Positions 50,039 through 58,511 of a DNA stretch of 64,000 nt are shown here, piece by piece. Source of the DNA: JBDUDK01 sp040002995 (lineage in GTDB: Bacteria > Actinomycetota > Acidimicrobiia > Acidimicrobiales > Ilumatobacteraceae); assembly GCA_040002995.1 (NCBI GenBank), contig JBDUDK010000052.1:1-64000 (forward strand), in the 5' to 3' direction. Position numbers and translations under genes: made by a program. The notes beneath the pieces were generated by a model. The model saw only the letters and a program-made list of their open reading frames with translations, did not search any database and was not told the DNA's origin. Within the stretch, counting starts at the first letter, position 1; every line of letters starts with the position of its first letter.

Positions 50039-51086
50039 CGGTGTAGAGCATCCCACTCTCGTCGTCGCGGCGCGCGGCCTGACCGGCGAGGCGCAGGTGC
50101 TCGAGGTGCGCATAGGTTTCGCTCTCGGCCATCGAGCCCCACGAACGCCGAGAAAACAGATGATGGGAGAGCTCCTCGACGGTGGCGGGCCGGTCGAGTT
50201 CCTGTGACGCCGACCGCAGCTTGTCGAGTCGCTCCTCGTGATGGTGGCGGATGGCCTTGGCGCGGCCGGCGAGATCGGTGAACGGATGCCCGTGCGCGGG
50301 CAGCGCGAGGCGTACGCCCGGTAGCTCGATCATCCGCTCGAGGGAGCCAAAGAACTCCGCGAGCGGATCTTCGCCCGCGCTCAAACCCGAGATGTGGGGC
50401 GTGATGGTGGGTAGCACGTGGTCGCCCGACAGCAGGACGCCTTCGGTGGGATCGAGCAGGCAGAGGTGATCGGGAGTGTGGCCGGGCGTATGGACGGCGA
50501 CCCACTCGCGGCGGGCGAGCATGATGATCTCCGCGTCGTCGACGCGCCGCGACGGCCTCGGCGTGGCGAACACGCCTTCCATCGAGCGCCGCAGCCGTGA
50601 ACCACTTCCCGAGCGGAGATGCGGCCGGTACGGCGCGCCGCCCCAAGGTGTGGGACGGTCCCACGGCGGCCGAGTAGGGGGGGCCGGTTCCTCGTTCGTC
50701 GTGAGGTCGTCGGAGGTGTCGTCGTCGCGCGCCGGATCCCACCACGTCCGAAACGTTCGGTGCGTGACGATCTCGGCGCCCGTCTCGTGACGGAGGCGAC
50801 CCGAGCCGCCGTAGTGATCGGGATGGCTATGCGTGACCACGACGGTGTGCACGCGTTTCAGCGCGACGCCGGCGTCGCGTAGGCGCCCGAGCATCGCCTT
50901 CCACGGCTTGGGCCCCGGGAGGCCGGGATCGACGAGGGCGAAACCCCGTTCATCTTCGAGCGCGTAGCAGTTGACATGCCCGAGTCCGGGCATCTCGATC
51001 GGCAGTTGGAGGCGTAGCACTCCGGGTGCCACCTCGGTGATCTCGGCCGAGGCGGGTTCTTGTTCTTGGCGCTTCGGCTTGTCCAT
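50028..51086 (-). CDS. MBL-fold metallo-hydrolase
   Basis: A 352-residue metallo-beta-lactamase-fold hydrolase. The metal motif HxHxDH is VVTHSHPDHYGG; further ligands lie in VHTPGHTPDHLCLLD, LLSGDHVLP and LPAHGHPF. A C-terminal helical part (about 265-352) with ELSHHLFSRRSWG resembles LACTB2-like hydrolases. An insert at about 115-165 is rich in Pro/Asp and probably disordered. TAACCT ends seven bases before the ATG, a leaderless arrangement. Substrate unknown. Confidence 0.88.
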   Translation of the reverse strand: MDKPKRQEQEPASAEITEVAPGVLRLQLPIEMPGLGHVNCYALEDERGFALVDPGLPGPKPWKAMLGRLRDAGVALKRVHTVVVTHSHPDHYGGSGRLRHETGAEIVTHRTFRTWWDPARDDDTSDDLTTNEEPAPPTRPPWDRPTPWGGAPYRPHLRSGSGSRLRRSMEGVFATPRPSRRVDDAEIIMLARREWVAVHTPGHTPDHLCLLDPTEGVLLSGDHVLPTITPHISGLSAGEDPLAEFFGSLERMIELPGVRLALPAHGHPFTDLAGRAKAIRHHHEERLDKLRSASQELDRPATVEELSHHLFSRRSWGSMAESETYAHLEHLRLAGQAARRDDESGMLYTVTR

Positions 51087-51093
51087 GGCCCTG

Positions 51094-51099
51094 AGGTTA
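51094..51099 (-). promoter_or_regulatory. -10 box for leaderless MBL-hydrolase transcript
   Basis: TAACCT on the minus strand ends seven bases before the ATG at 51086 with no ribosome binding site. It lies just beyond the 3' end of orn, so the MBL gene may have its own transcript despite following orn on the same strand. Confidence 0.45.
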
Positions 51100-51663
51100 C
51101 GGGGCGGAGGTCGCCGGAGTCCCGTTCGAGCTGGGAACGAAGATGTGCTCGCGGTAGAAGCGCAGCTCCTCGATGCTCTCCCTGATGTCGTCGAGGGCTC
51201 GGTGACTGCCGGCCTTCTGCGGCCGGGCGGCGCGAACTTTCGGATACCAGCGGCGCACGAGTTCCTTGATCGTCGACACGTCGACCGACCGGTAGTGCAG
51301 CCAGTTCTCGATCTCGGGTAGGTAGGCGTCGAGGAACCGGCGGTCGGTCCCGATCGAGTTTCCGCACAGGGGCACAGCGCGTTCGATGGTGGCGTACTGC
51401 TTGATGAACTCGAGCGTGGCCTGACCGGCCTGGGCGAGCGTGATCGTCGACGCTTCGATCGCGGGCAGCAGGCCGGAACGAGTGTGCATATCGCGCACGA
51501 AGTCCTCCATCAGCGCGAGTGCCTCTGGCGATTGGTGCACCACGAGGTCGGGGCCTTCCGCGAGGATCGTGAGGTCGTCATCGGTTACCAGCGTGGCGAT
51601 CTCGACGATGACGTCTTTGTGAGGGTTGAGGCCGGTCATCTCAAGGTCCATCCACACGAGCAC
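51097..51663 (-). CDS. orn: Oligoribonuclease
   Basis: A DEDDh 3'-5' exoribonuclease of 188 residues that degrades short RNAs and pGpG, the final step of c-di-GMP turnover. Motif I is VWMDLEMTGLNPHKD, motif II lies in IGTDRRFLDAYLPEIE and motif III is SHRALDDIRESIEELRFYR. It complements the diguanylate cyclase encoded at 26-28 kb. TAAGGT ends seven bases before the GTG start. The MBL hydrolase gene begins 11 bases after its stop. Confidence 0.95.
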   Translation of the reverse strand: MLVWMDLEMTGLNPHKDVIVEIATLVTDDDLTILAEGPDLVVHQSPEALALMEDFVRDMHTRSGLLPAIEASTITLAQAGQATLEFIKQYATIERAVPLCGNSIGTDRRFLDAYLPEIENWLHYRSVDVSTIKELVRRWYPKVRAARPQKAGSHRALDDIRESIEELRFYREHIFVPSSNGTPATSAP

Positions 51664-51698
51664 GGCGGCGACCTTACGCGCCCCTACGCTCGGCGCCC
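51664..51698. promoter_or_regulatory. 35-base divergent leaderless promoter region orn/dut
   Basis: TAAGGT (minus, 51671-51676) is seven bases from the orn GTG and TACGCT (plus, 51685-51690) is eight bases from the dut GTG. The two promoters must overlap in their -35 regions and in the opposite coding starts, so simultaneous firing is likely to interfere. Confidence 0.5.
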
Positions 51699-52133
51699 GT
51701 GCTTCAACTGCCGATCTTCCGGCTCGATCCCGACTTGCCGCTGCCCGCGTACGCGCGCGCCGGTGATGCCGGGCTCGATCTGCTTGCTCGCGAGGACGCT
51801 GTGCTCGCCGCGGGCGGCGGCCGCGCGCTGGTGCCCACCGGTGTCGCTGTCGCGATACCCGTCGGCTATGCCGGATTCGTGCTGCCTCGATCGGGGTTGG
51901 CGTTGCGCTGCGGCGTGACGTTGTTGAACAGCCCCGGTCTCATCGACGCCGGATACCGCGACGAGCTCAAGGTGCTACTCGTCAACCTCGACCCCGCGGC
52001 CGCGTACGAGGTACACCGCGGGGATCGGATCGCGCAGCTGGTGATCCAGCAGGTCGGCGCGGTCGAACTCGTAGAAGTCGAAGCGCTCGACGGCGAGAAT
52101 CGCGGCGGCGGCTTCGGCCATACCGGTCGCTAG
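51699..52133 (+). CDS. dut: dUTP diphosphatase
   Basis: A trimeric dUTPase of 144 residues, hydrolysing dUTP to dUMP. Motifs in order are AGDAGLDLLA (I), PRSGLALRCGV (II), PGLIDAGYRDELKVLLVN (III), RGDRIAQLVI (IV) and NRGGGFGHTGR (V, the glycine-rich lid). The GTG start is leaderless. It ends 4 bases from the convergent DNA ligase stop. Confidence 0.96.
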   Translation: MLQLPIFRLDPDLPLPAYARAGDAGLDLLAREDAVLAAGGGRALVPTGVAVAIPVGYAGFVLPRSGLALRCGVTLLNSPGLIDAGYRDELKVLLVNLDPAAAYEVHRGDRIAQLVIQQVGAVELVEVEALDGENRGGGFGHTGR

Positions 52134-52137
52134 AGCA

Positions 52138-53061
52138 TTAGGGCTGCCGGCCGACTTCACGGGCGTCCTTGTCGTCACGCAACCCAAGAAAGCTCGGTTG
52201 GCGCAGGAGGCCGTCTCTGGTCCATTCCGCGAACGCGATCTCGCCGACGAGCTCCGGCCGCACCCAGTGCGCGACCTTGCGCACCGCGGGCGGCGGAGGC
52301 GGGGCGAATGGGCAGTCCTCTTGGGCGAGCGCGGCGAAACGCCGCTCGAGTTCCGTGAACTTCCGCTCGTCGAAGCCGCTGCCGACCGAGCCCGCGTAGT
52401 GCAACGTTGCGTCGTCATCGAACCAGCCGACGAGCACAGCGCCAAAGCGCGGAGCCCGGCCGCCCTCGCCGGTGGTCCAACCTCCGATCACCAACTCCTG
52501 GCGACCGCGCACCTTGACCTTGCGCCACGCGCTTGAGCGTTTTCCGGGCAGATAGGTGCTGTCGGTCCGCTTGGCCATGACCCCTTCGAGGCCGTGCTCC
52601 GTTGCTACCTCGAGCAACGCGGGGCCGTCGTCGTGCACCGTGGAAATCGCCCACTGCTCGCCCGGATCGAGAACCGATTCGAGGAGACGTCGCCGGTCGG
52701 TCCACGGCAGGTCGAAGAGCTCATGGCCTTCGAGGACGAGCAGATCGAAGGCGATGTAGTTCACCTCGACCTCTCTCCGCTGAAGGAGGTCGAAGCGCGG
52801 CCGGCCCGTCTCGTCCAGGGCCACCACCTCACCGTCGAGGACGGCCGACGAGGCGTTGACCGCAGTGGCCAGACCGCCTAGCTCCGGCCATTTCGCCGTG
52901 ACGTCGATGAGGTTCGAGCTCTGGAGGCCCAGCCCATCTCCGTCGCACCACGCGAGCGTCCGGTAGCCGTCCCACTTGACCTCGAACGACCAACCGGTCT
53001 CCTCCTCGCGCGGCAGCTCACCACCGACGGCCTTCATCGGTGCGATGCCGCGTCGGGGCAT
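52138..53061 (-). CDS. ATP-dependent DNA ligase, NHEJ (LigC/LigD-ligase) type
   Basis: A 307-residue ATP-dependent ligase. The nucleotidyl lysine is K29 in FEVKWDGYR; LDGEVVALDETG, LEGVMAKRTDSTYLPGKR and WRKVKVRGRQELVIGGW are motifs III to V, and an OB-fold follows. It lacks the polymerase and nuclease domains of full LigD, so it is a stand-alone LigC-like enzyme, probably used in repair with Ku. No ku gene is in the window. The start codon meets the CoA transferase stop at 53061, so the two are co-transcribed by position only. Confidence 0.92.
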   Translation of the reverse strand: MPRRGIAPMKAVGGELPREEETGWSFEVKWDGYRTLAWCDGDGLGLQSSNLIDVTAKWPELGGLATAVNASSAVLDGEVVALDETGRPRFDLLQRREVEVNYIAFDLLVLEGHELFDLPWTDRRRLLESVLDPGEQWAISTVHDDGPALLEVATEHGLEGVMAKRTDSTYLPGKRSSAWRKVKVRGRQELVIGGWTTGEGGRAPRFGAVLVGWFDDDATLHYAGSVGSGFDERKFTELERRFAALAQEDCPFAPPPPPAVRKVAHWVRPELVGEIAFAEWTRDGLLRQPSFLGLRDDKDAREVGRQP

Positions 53062-54305
53062 CAGGTCCGTTTGGGCACTCGGCTGGTCAGCACGCCCGTG
53101 GTTTCGAGCGCGTCGAGCTCGCGGTCGCTCAAGTCGAGGAGCTCATGAAGCACCTCTCGGTTGTGTTCGCCGCGGTACGCGGGCACACCGCGCACGCCGG
53201 TCGCCGCACCGGAGAACTTCCACGGCGAGTTCGGCACGCTGAAGGTGCCGTCGCCGCGGTCGCTGATCTCGGCGATCGCGTCTCGCGATTGAGCCCACTC
53301 GGTACCGGCTACTTCCGCCGACGAACGCAACACACCCATCGCCAGCCCGTTGTCGGCGAGGACGGCCTCGATCTTGTCGAGATCGGTGAATGTCATCGCC
53401 CACACTCGCATCTCGTCGACGAGCGCGGCGAGGTTGGCGCGGCGCGCGGACACGGTGGCGAACCGTGCGTCAGATGCCAGCTCAGGCCGCCCCATGGCGG
53501 CGATGTAGTGCTCGAACGTGCCGCGCGCGGCAGGGTGGCCCGATACGACCACCGTGTGCCCCTCGCCCGTCGGCAACACCGGGAAGTCGCTCGGCGCGAA
53601 CGACGGCACCTCGTCGTCGAGATCGTCTCGTATGTCGGAGAGCTCCCAATGCAGATGCTCATTGACGTAGAGCATGGTCTCGCACATCGATACGTCGATC
53701 GACTGGCCGAGCCCGGTCTGCTCTCGTTGATACAGGGCGGCGAGGATCGCCGAGCAGCACTCGAGCGATGTGTAGACGTCGGCGTGTGAGTAGACGTCGT
53801 TTGCGAATTGGCCGCCGCGACCCATCCCCTGGCCGTAGGTGAACCCGCTCTCGGCGCCCACGACCGGGGCGTAGGCACGGCGCCCGTTCCACGGTCCGGT
53901 CTGGCCGTACCCGCTGATCGCCGCATAGACCAGGCGGGGGTTGTCGGCCGCGAGATCGCTGTAGGAGAGGCCCATGCGCGCCATCACGCCCGGCCGGAAA
54001 TTCTCGAGGACGACGTCGGCCCTTTTGGCGAGCCGGCGCAGCAGCGCCACGGCTTCGGGACGGCGGAGGTCGACGGAGATGTTGCGCTTGCCCACGTTCT
54101 GTTGGGCGAAGTAGCTCGCGATCGAGTTGACCCGAGGGACCGCGAAGCGGGTCATGTCGCCCTCGGGGGGCTCGATCTTGATGACGTTCGCGCCGAGGTC
54201 GGTGAGCATCCGGGCGCAGTGCGGGCCGGACAGGACGCGGGAGAAATCGAGCACCAGGACCCCGTCGAGGGGTCCGGGCCCGCGGGAGAGGGGCGCAGTG
54301 GTCAC
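53061..54305 (-). CDS. CaiB/BaiF-type (family III) CoA transferase
   Basis: A 414-residue CoA transferase of family III, moving CoA between carboxylic acids. The N-terminus LDGVLVLDFSRVLSGPHCAR, MLTDLGANVIKIEPP, NVGKRNISVDLRRPEA and RADVVLENFRPGVMARMGL are hallmarks. The catalytic Asp region follows GQSIDVSMCETML. TAGCCT ends nine bases before the GTG start. Substrate is not predictable. It is divergent from the desaturase gene. Confidence 0.92.
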   Translation of the reverse strand: MTTAPLSRGPGPLDGVLVLDFSRVLSGPHCARMLTDLGANVIKIEPPEGDMTRFAVPRVNSIASYFAQQNVGKRNISVDLRRPEAVALLRRLAKRADVVLENFRPGVMARMGLSYSDLAADNPRLVYAAISGYGQTGPWNGRRAYAPVVGAESGFTYGQGMGRGGQFANDVYSHADVYTSLECCSAILAALYQREQTGLGQSIDVSMCETMLYVNEHLHWELSDIRDDLDDEVPSFAPSDFPVLPTGEGHTVVVSGHPAARGTFEHYIAAMGRPELASDARFATVSARRANLAALVDEMRVWAMTFTDLDKIEAVLADNGLAMGVLRSSAEVAGTEWAQSRDAIAEISDRGDGTFSVPNSPWKFSGAATGVRGVPAYRGEHNREVLHELLDLSDRELDALETTGVLTSRVPKRT

Positions 54306-54314
54306 AGGGCGCCG

Positions 54315-54320
54315 AGGCTA
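54315..54320 (-). promoter_or_regulatory. -10 box for leaderless CoA-transferase transcript
   Basis: TAGCCT on the minus strand ends nine bases before the GTG at 54305, without a ribosome binding site. Confidence 0.5.
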
Positions 54321-54422
54321 CGTGCCGCGGCCATGGTCCCGTGCGCCCGGACTTCGCCTGCTCGTAGCGGCAAAATTCCGCCTCCGAAACAGCCCGCGGA
54401 ACTAAACGCCCGAGGGTGGCGC

Positions 54423-54443
54423 CTACCGACCAGTAGGTAGACT
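54423..54443. promoter_or_regulatory. Palindromic operator overlapping the desaturase -10 box
   Basis: CTACCGACCAGTAGGTAG (54423-54440) fits the symmetric pattern CTACCnACnnGTnGGTAG, typical of TetR-family operators. Its right arm overlaps TAGACT (54438-54443), which ends six bases before the GTG start. A bound regulator would block RNA polymerase directly. Confidence 0.6.
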
Positions 54444-54449
54444 GAAGCG

Positions 54450-55379
54450 GTGATCCACGCCGCCGACTCCCTTCTCCGCGACCTGGAGCCGACAGCAGCC
54501 AAGCTGCTCGACCGGCATCTAGCCACGTCGAAAGAGTGGTTCCCCCACGAGTTGGTTCCCTACAGCCGGGGCCGCGACTTCGTGGCCGGAACGTCGTGGG
54601 ACGAGCGCGACGCCGACCTTGCCGGCGCCAGTCTCAGCCCGGCGGTGGCCAGCGCCCTGTTCGTGAACCTGCTCACGGAGGACAACCTCCCGTACTACTT
54701 CCGCGACGTCGAGCGGATGTTCGGGCCCGACGAGGCCTGGGGGGTGTGGGCCCGGCGGTGGACCGCCGAGGAGGGCCGCCACTCCATCGTGATTCGCGAC
54801 TACCTGACCGTCACCCGCGCGATCGACCCCGTGAGTCTCGAGCGGGCCCGTATGGCCCAGGTGTCCGGGGGCGAGACCCCTTGGCCCGGTGGTCCGCAAG
54901 CCGGCCTCATCTACCTCACTCTGCAGGAACTGGCGACACGTATCGCCCATCGCAACACCGGCAAGGTCATCGGCGACACCGCGGGATACGACGTGATGGC
55001 CCGGGTGGCGGCCGACGAGAACCTCCACTTCTTGTTCTACCGAGACCTGGCGACGGAGGCGTTTGCACGCGACCCGTCGGAAATGGTGATTGCGGCGGAG
55101 CAGGTCGTGCGTACGTTCTCGATGCCCGGCCGCGGCATCGTCGATTTCGACTTCCACGCTGGGCTCATCGCGCGCGCCGGCATCTACGACCTCACCGCCT
55201 ACCACGACCTGATCCTGGTGCCGGTTCTCCTGCGGCACTGGGGGATCGCCGATCTCTCCGGGTTGTCGGCCCCCGCCGAGAAGGCCCGCGATGCCCTGAT
55301 CAAGCGGATCGATCGCACCGGCCAGGCCGCTCGCCGCCTGGCGCAGCGTCGTTCCGACCCCGTCCTCGCCGGCCTCTAG
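54450..55379 (+). CDS. Acyl-ACP desaturase (DesA-type di-iron enzyme)
   Basis: A 309-residue ferritin-like acyl-ACP desaturase introducing a double bond into ACP-bound fatty acids. Di-iron ligands lie in LLTEDNLPYYF, TAEEGRHSIVIRDYL (ExxH) and AADENLHFLFYRDL (ExxH). Mycobacterial DesA1/DesA2 are relatives. The GTG start is leaderless, and the promoter carries a palindromic operator, so expression is probably repressible, as often for fatty acid desaturases. An acyl-CoA synthetase follows 100 bases downstream. Confidence 0.93.
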   Translation: MIHAADSLLRDLEPTAAKLLDRHLATSKEWFPHELVPYSRGRDFVAGTSWDERDADLAGASLSPAVASALFVNLLTEDNLPYYFRDVERMFGPDEAWGVWARRWTAEEGRHSIVIRDYLTVTRAIDPVSLERARMAQVSGGETPWPGGPQAGLIYLTLQELATRIAHRNTGKVIGDTAGYDVMARVAADENLHFLFYRDLATEAFARDPSEMVIAAEQVVRTFSMPGRGIVDFDFHAGLIARAGIYDLTAYHDLILVPVLLRHWGIADLSGLSAPAEKARDALIKRIDRTGQAARRLAQRRSDPVLAGL

Positions 55380-55401
55380 AACCCCCGAGAACGCCCCAAA
55401 C

Positions 55402-55456
55402 CGCGAACAGTTCGCGTTTCGAGGGCGCCTGTGCTCTCGAAATGCAAACAGTTCGC
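55402..55456. repeat. Nested palindromes between desaturase and acyl-CoA synthetase genes
   Basis: CGCGAACAGTTCGCG (55402-55416) is a perfect odd-centred palindrome. A related GCAAACAGTTCGC lies at 55444-55456. Larger arms 55403-55423 and 55436-55456 are inverted copies of each other with 18 of 21 positions matching. They could form a hairpin or be paired operator sites for the downstream synthetase gene. Confidence 0.55.
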
Positions 55457-55479
55457 CAAACGGCGCAAGAATCGATGGC

Positions 55480-57198
55480 ATGACTGTGCCCTCGATTGCC
55501 GACGTCACCGCGGCCCTCACCGCCCCCGGCCAGATGTTCGAGATGGAGGAGGTCGCGATCCGCGGCATCCCGACCCGCACCTGGAAGCAGGCCCCCCGGT
55601 CGCTCCGCGCTGTCCTCGAATCCAGCCGCACCTTCGACGGCCGAGACTTCCTGGTCTTCGAGGACGATCACTTCTCATTCGACGCTCACTTCAGGGCGGC
55701 CGCGACGCTGGCCCACCGGCTCGTCAACGACTTCCGCGTCGTCAAGGGCGACCGGGTTGCGATCGCCATGCGCAACTACCCGGAGTGGTCGATCGCGTTC
55801 TGGGCGGCGGCCTCCGTCGGCGCGGTGCTCGTACCGCTGAACGCGTGGTGGACGGGCGCTGAACTCGAGTACGGGCTCGAGGACTCGGGTGCCACCGTCG
55901 TCTTCGTCGACCAGGAACGACTCGAGCGCCTGCAGCCCCACCTCGCGAACCTCCCCGAGGTTCGGGCGGTCATCGTCGCCCGAGCCGCCGATCGAGCCGC
56001 CGCTCTCGCCGGCGCGCTGCACTTCGGTGAAGTCGTGGGACGTGTGGAAGATGAGGTCGACCTACCACCCGCCGAGATTGATCCGGAGGACGACGCCACG
56101 ATCTTCTACACGTCGGGCACCACCGGACGCTCGAAGGGCGCGCTCGGCACCCAGCGCAACATCTGCACGAACCTGTGGTCGCTCGGCTTCGCCTCGTCGC
56201 GTGCCACCGCCCGCTCGGCCGACGACCCCCGTCTCGCGGCGACCGCGGGCACCCGCACGAGCGATCAGAACGTGTACCTCCTCAGCGTGCCGTTCTTCCA
56301 CGCCACCGGGTGTCACTCGATCCTCGTGGCCAACCTCGCGTTCGGCGGCGAGATCGTGATTATGCACAAGTGGGAACCGGGGCGGGCGCTCGAGTTGATC
56401 GAACGTGAACGGGTGACGACATTCGGCGGCGTGCCCGCCATGGTGTGGCAAGTGCTCGAGCACCCCGACTTCGCCAAGCGCGACATCTCGTCGGTGAAGA
56501 GCATCGGTTACGGCGGCGCGCCCGCGGCGCCGGAACTCGTTCGTCGCATCGAGGCGATGTTTCCCGGTCGCACACCGTCGAACGGCTACGGGCTCACGGA
56601 GACCTCGTCGGTCACGACCTTGAACTCGGGCGTTGACTACCTTCGCAAGCCGCAAAGCGTCGGCGTGCCCGTCGCGGTGTGCGATGTGAAGGTCGTCGAC
56701 CCCGAGGGGCAAGAGCTCGCGCTGGGTGAGGTCGGAGAGCTCTGGATCAAAGGCCCCAACGTCGTGAAGGGCTACTTCAACAAGCCGGAGGCGACCGAAG
56801 CCACCTTCACAGACGGCTGGCTGCACAGTGGCGACATCGCCCGCATCGACGAGGAGGGTTTCGTCTACATCGTCGACCGGGCGAAGGACATGATCATCCG
56901 CGGCGGCGAGAACGTCTACTGCGTCGAAGTCGAGGCGGCGCTCTTCGAGCATCCCGCGGTGAGCGACGCCGCCGTCATCGGGATCCCTCACGAAGTGCTC
57001 GGAGAGGAGGTCGGAGCCGTCGTGCACGTCACCCCGCTGCAAACGGCCACGGAGGACGAACTGCGCGCCCACGTCCGTGAACGGTTGGCCGCATTCAAGG
57101 TTCCCGTGCGCATCTGGTTCTACGACGAGCCGCTACCGCGCAACCCGGCGGGCAAGATCTTGAAGCGCGAGCTACGCCATCAGCTTCTGGGCGAGTGA
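55480..57198 (+). CDS. AMP-dependent fatty acyl-CoA synthetase
   Basis: An ANL-superfamily ligase of 572 residues activating a carboxylic acid to its CoA ester. Motifs: P-loop IFYTSGTTGRSKGA, NGYGLTETSSVTTLN, GWLHSGDIARIDEEGFVYIV, hinge DRAKDMIIRGGENVYCVEVE and the catalytic Lys in NPAGKILKREL. The fatty acyl class fits the neighbouring desaturase and CoA transferase. No clear ribosome binding site is seen; AAGAAT seven bases before the ATG may be a -10 box. The 3' end overlaps the convergent histidine kinase by 27 bases. Confidence 0.92.
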   Translation: MTVPSIADVTAALTAPGQMFEMEEVAIRGIPTRTWKQAPRSLRAVLESSRTFDGRDFLVFEDDHFSFDAHFRAAATLAHRLVNDFRVVKGDRVAIAMRNYPEWSIAFWAAASVGAVLVPLNAWWTGAELEYGLEDSGATVVFVDQERLERLQPHLANLPEVRAVIVARAADRAAALAGALHFGEVVGRVEDEVDLPPAEIDPEDDATIFYTSGTTGRSKGALGTQRNICTNLWSLGFASSRATARSADDPRLAATAGTRTSDQNVYLLSVPFFHATGCHSILVANLAFGGEIVIMHKWEPGRALELIERERVTTFGGVPAMVWQVLEHPDFAKRDISSVKSIGYGGAPAAPELVRRIEAMFPGRTPSNGYGLTETSSVTTLNSGVDYLRKPQSVGVPVAVCDVKVVDPEGQELALGEVGELWIKGPNVVKGYFNKPEATEATFTDGWLHSGDIARIDEEGFVYIVDRAKDMIIRGGENVYCVEVEAALFEHPAVSDAAVIGIPHEVLGEEVGAVVHVTPLQTATEDELRAHVRERLAAFKVPVRIWFYDEPLPRNPAGKILKRELRHQLLGE

Positions 57199-58449
57199 GC
57201 CTCGCTCCGTGCCAAGCCAGTAGCGCAACTTGTCGGCGAGCTCGGCCCGGCTGATCGGCTTGGCGAGGTAGTCGTCCATGCCGGCGTTGATGCACCGCTC
57301 GCGATCGCCGGCCATGGCGTTGGCGGTGACGGCCACCACGGGCACCGATGTCGGGCTTACCGAATTGACGAGCTGACGCAGACGCTTGGTGGCCTCGAAG
57401 CCGTCCATCTCCGGCATGGCGCAGTCCATGAGCACGAGGTGATATTTCGTCGTCTGCAACTTCTCGAGCGCTTCGACTCCGTTGTTGGCCACGTCGACGT
57501 CGACGCCGCACAGCTCGAGCATGCGCACCACGACCATCTGGTTCACGGGATTGTCTTCGGCGACCAACACCCGGTACACACCGACCGGGAAGATCAGGTT
57601 GCGGCTCGGCGCGCTGATCTCCATGGGGTCGGGTCTTGGGGCCGTGAGCGAGACGGTCTTCATAGCCTCGTACGGAATCTCGAACCAGAACGTCGTGCCG
57701 CGGCCGGGCTGGCTCTCGCAGTCGATGTGGCCGCCCATCATCCCGACGAGCTGCTTCGAGATCGACAAGCCCAGCCCGGAACCGCCGAACTTGCGCGTCG
57801 TCGACAGGTCGGCCTGCAGGAACGGTTGCCAAATGCGATCGCGCACTTCCGGATCGATACCTACCCCGGTGTCCATGACATCGAAACGAAGACACGGGAT
57901 GCCTTCGGCCATCAAGCGCTTGGTGACGACGATGGTGATGGAGCCGGTCTCGGTGAACTTGATCGCGTTGCCAATCAGGTTGATGAGCACCTGACGCACG
58001 CGGGTGGGGTCGAGGCGGGCGATCGTGCGCGCTTCGGGCGCGATGTGGGCCTCGAGGAGCAACCACTTCGCGCGGGCGCTCGACGCCAGTCCGGCGATGA
58101 CCTCGTCGAGAAGGCGGACCACGTCGACATCGGTCGTGTCCATCTCGAGGCGACCCGCCTCGATCTTGGAAAAGTCGAGGACGTCGTTGATGAGCTTGAG
58201 GAGGCTGAGTCCGCTCTCACGGATCGTCTCGGCGTAGCGGCGCTGCTCCGACAGGAGCGGCGTTTGGAGCAAGAGGTCGACCAAGCCGAGGATGCCGTTC
58301 ATCGGCGTACGGATCTCGTGGCTCATGTTCGCCAGAAATTCGCTCTTCGCGCGGTTGGCGGCCTCTGCCGAAGTCTGGGCCTCACGTAGCTCCGCGAGAC
58401 GACTGGCGAAGGTCTGTTCGAAGGCGTCCGTCGCCGCCACGTCGGTCAC
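57172..58449 (-). CDS. Hybrid histidine kinase with receiver domain, no sensor domain
   Basis: A 425-residue cytoplasmic hybrid kinase. The N-terminal 30 residues are a short coiled coil; then HisKA with phospho-acceptor His in FLANMSHEIRTPMNGILG, HATPase with LINLIGNAIKFTE (N box), VMDTGVGIDPEVRDRIWQPF and FGGSGLGLSISKQLV (G boxes), and a receiver from about 295 with the phospho-Asp in LVLMDCAMPEMDGFEA and K in DDYLAKPIS. No PAS, membrane span or output domain is present, so it probably takes its input from a partner protein. The GTG start is weakly supported. Confidence 0.9.
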   Translation of the reverse strand: MTDVAATDAFEQTFASRLAELREAQTSAEAANRAKSEFLANMSHEIRTPMNGILGLVDLLLQTPLLSEQRRYAETIRESGLSLLKLINDVLDFSKIEAGRLEMDTTDVDVVRLLDEVIAGLASSARAKWLLLEAHIAPEARTIARLDPTRVRQVLINLIGNAIKFTETGSITIVVTKRLMAEGIPCLRFDVMDTGVGIDPEVRDRIWQPFLQADLSTTRKFGGSGLGLSISKQLVGMMGGHIDCESQPGRGTTFWFEIPYEAMKTVSLTAPRPDPMEISAPSRNLIFPVGVYRVLVAEDNPVNQMVVVRMLELCGVDVDVANNGVEALEKLQTTKYHLVLMDCAMPEMDGFEATKRLRQLVNSVSPTSVPVVAVTANAMAGDRERCINAGMDDYLAKPISRAELADKLRYWLGTERGSLAQKLMA

Positions 58450-58511
58450 CTGTTAATGGTCGGCTTTCGGGGCCGTTCGCTTAAGGGCCCGTTGACGATC
58501 TCTTGATGAAA

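Noticed and set aside
55402..55416. LexA/SOS box
   Set aside because: The actinobacterial SOS box needs CGAAC and GTTCG separated by four bases; here there is one base between half-sites, and no DNA repair gene follows.
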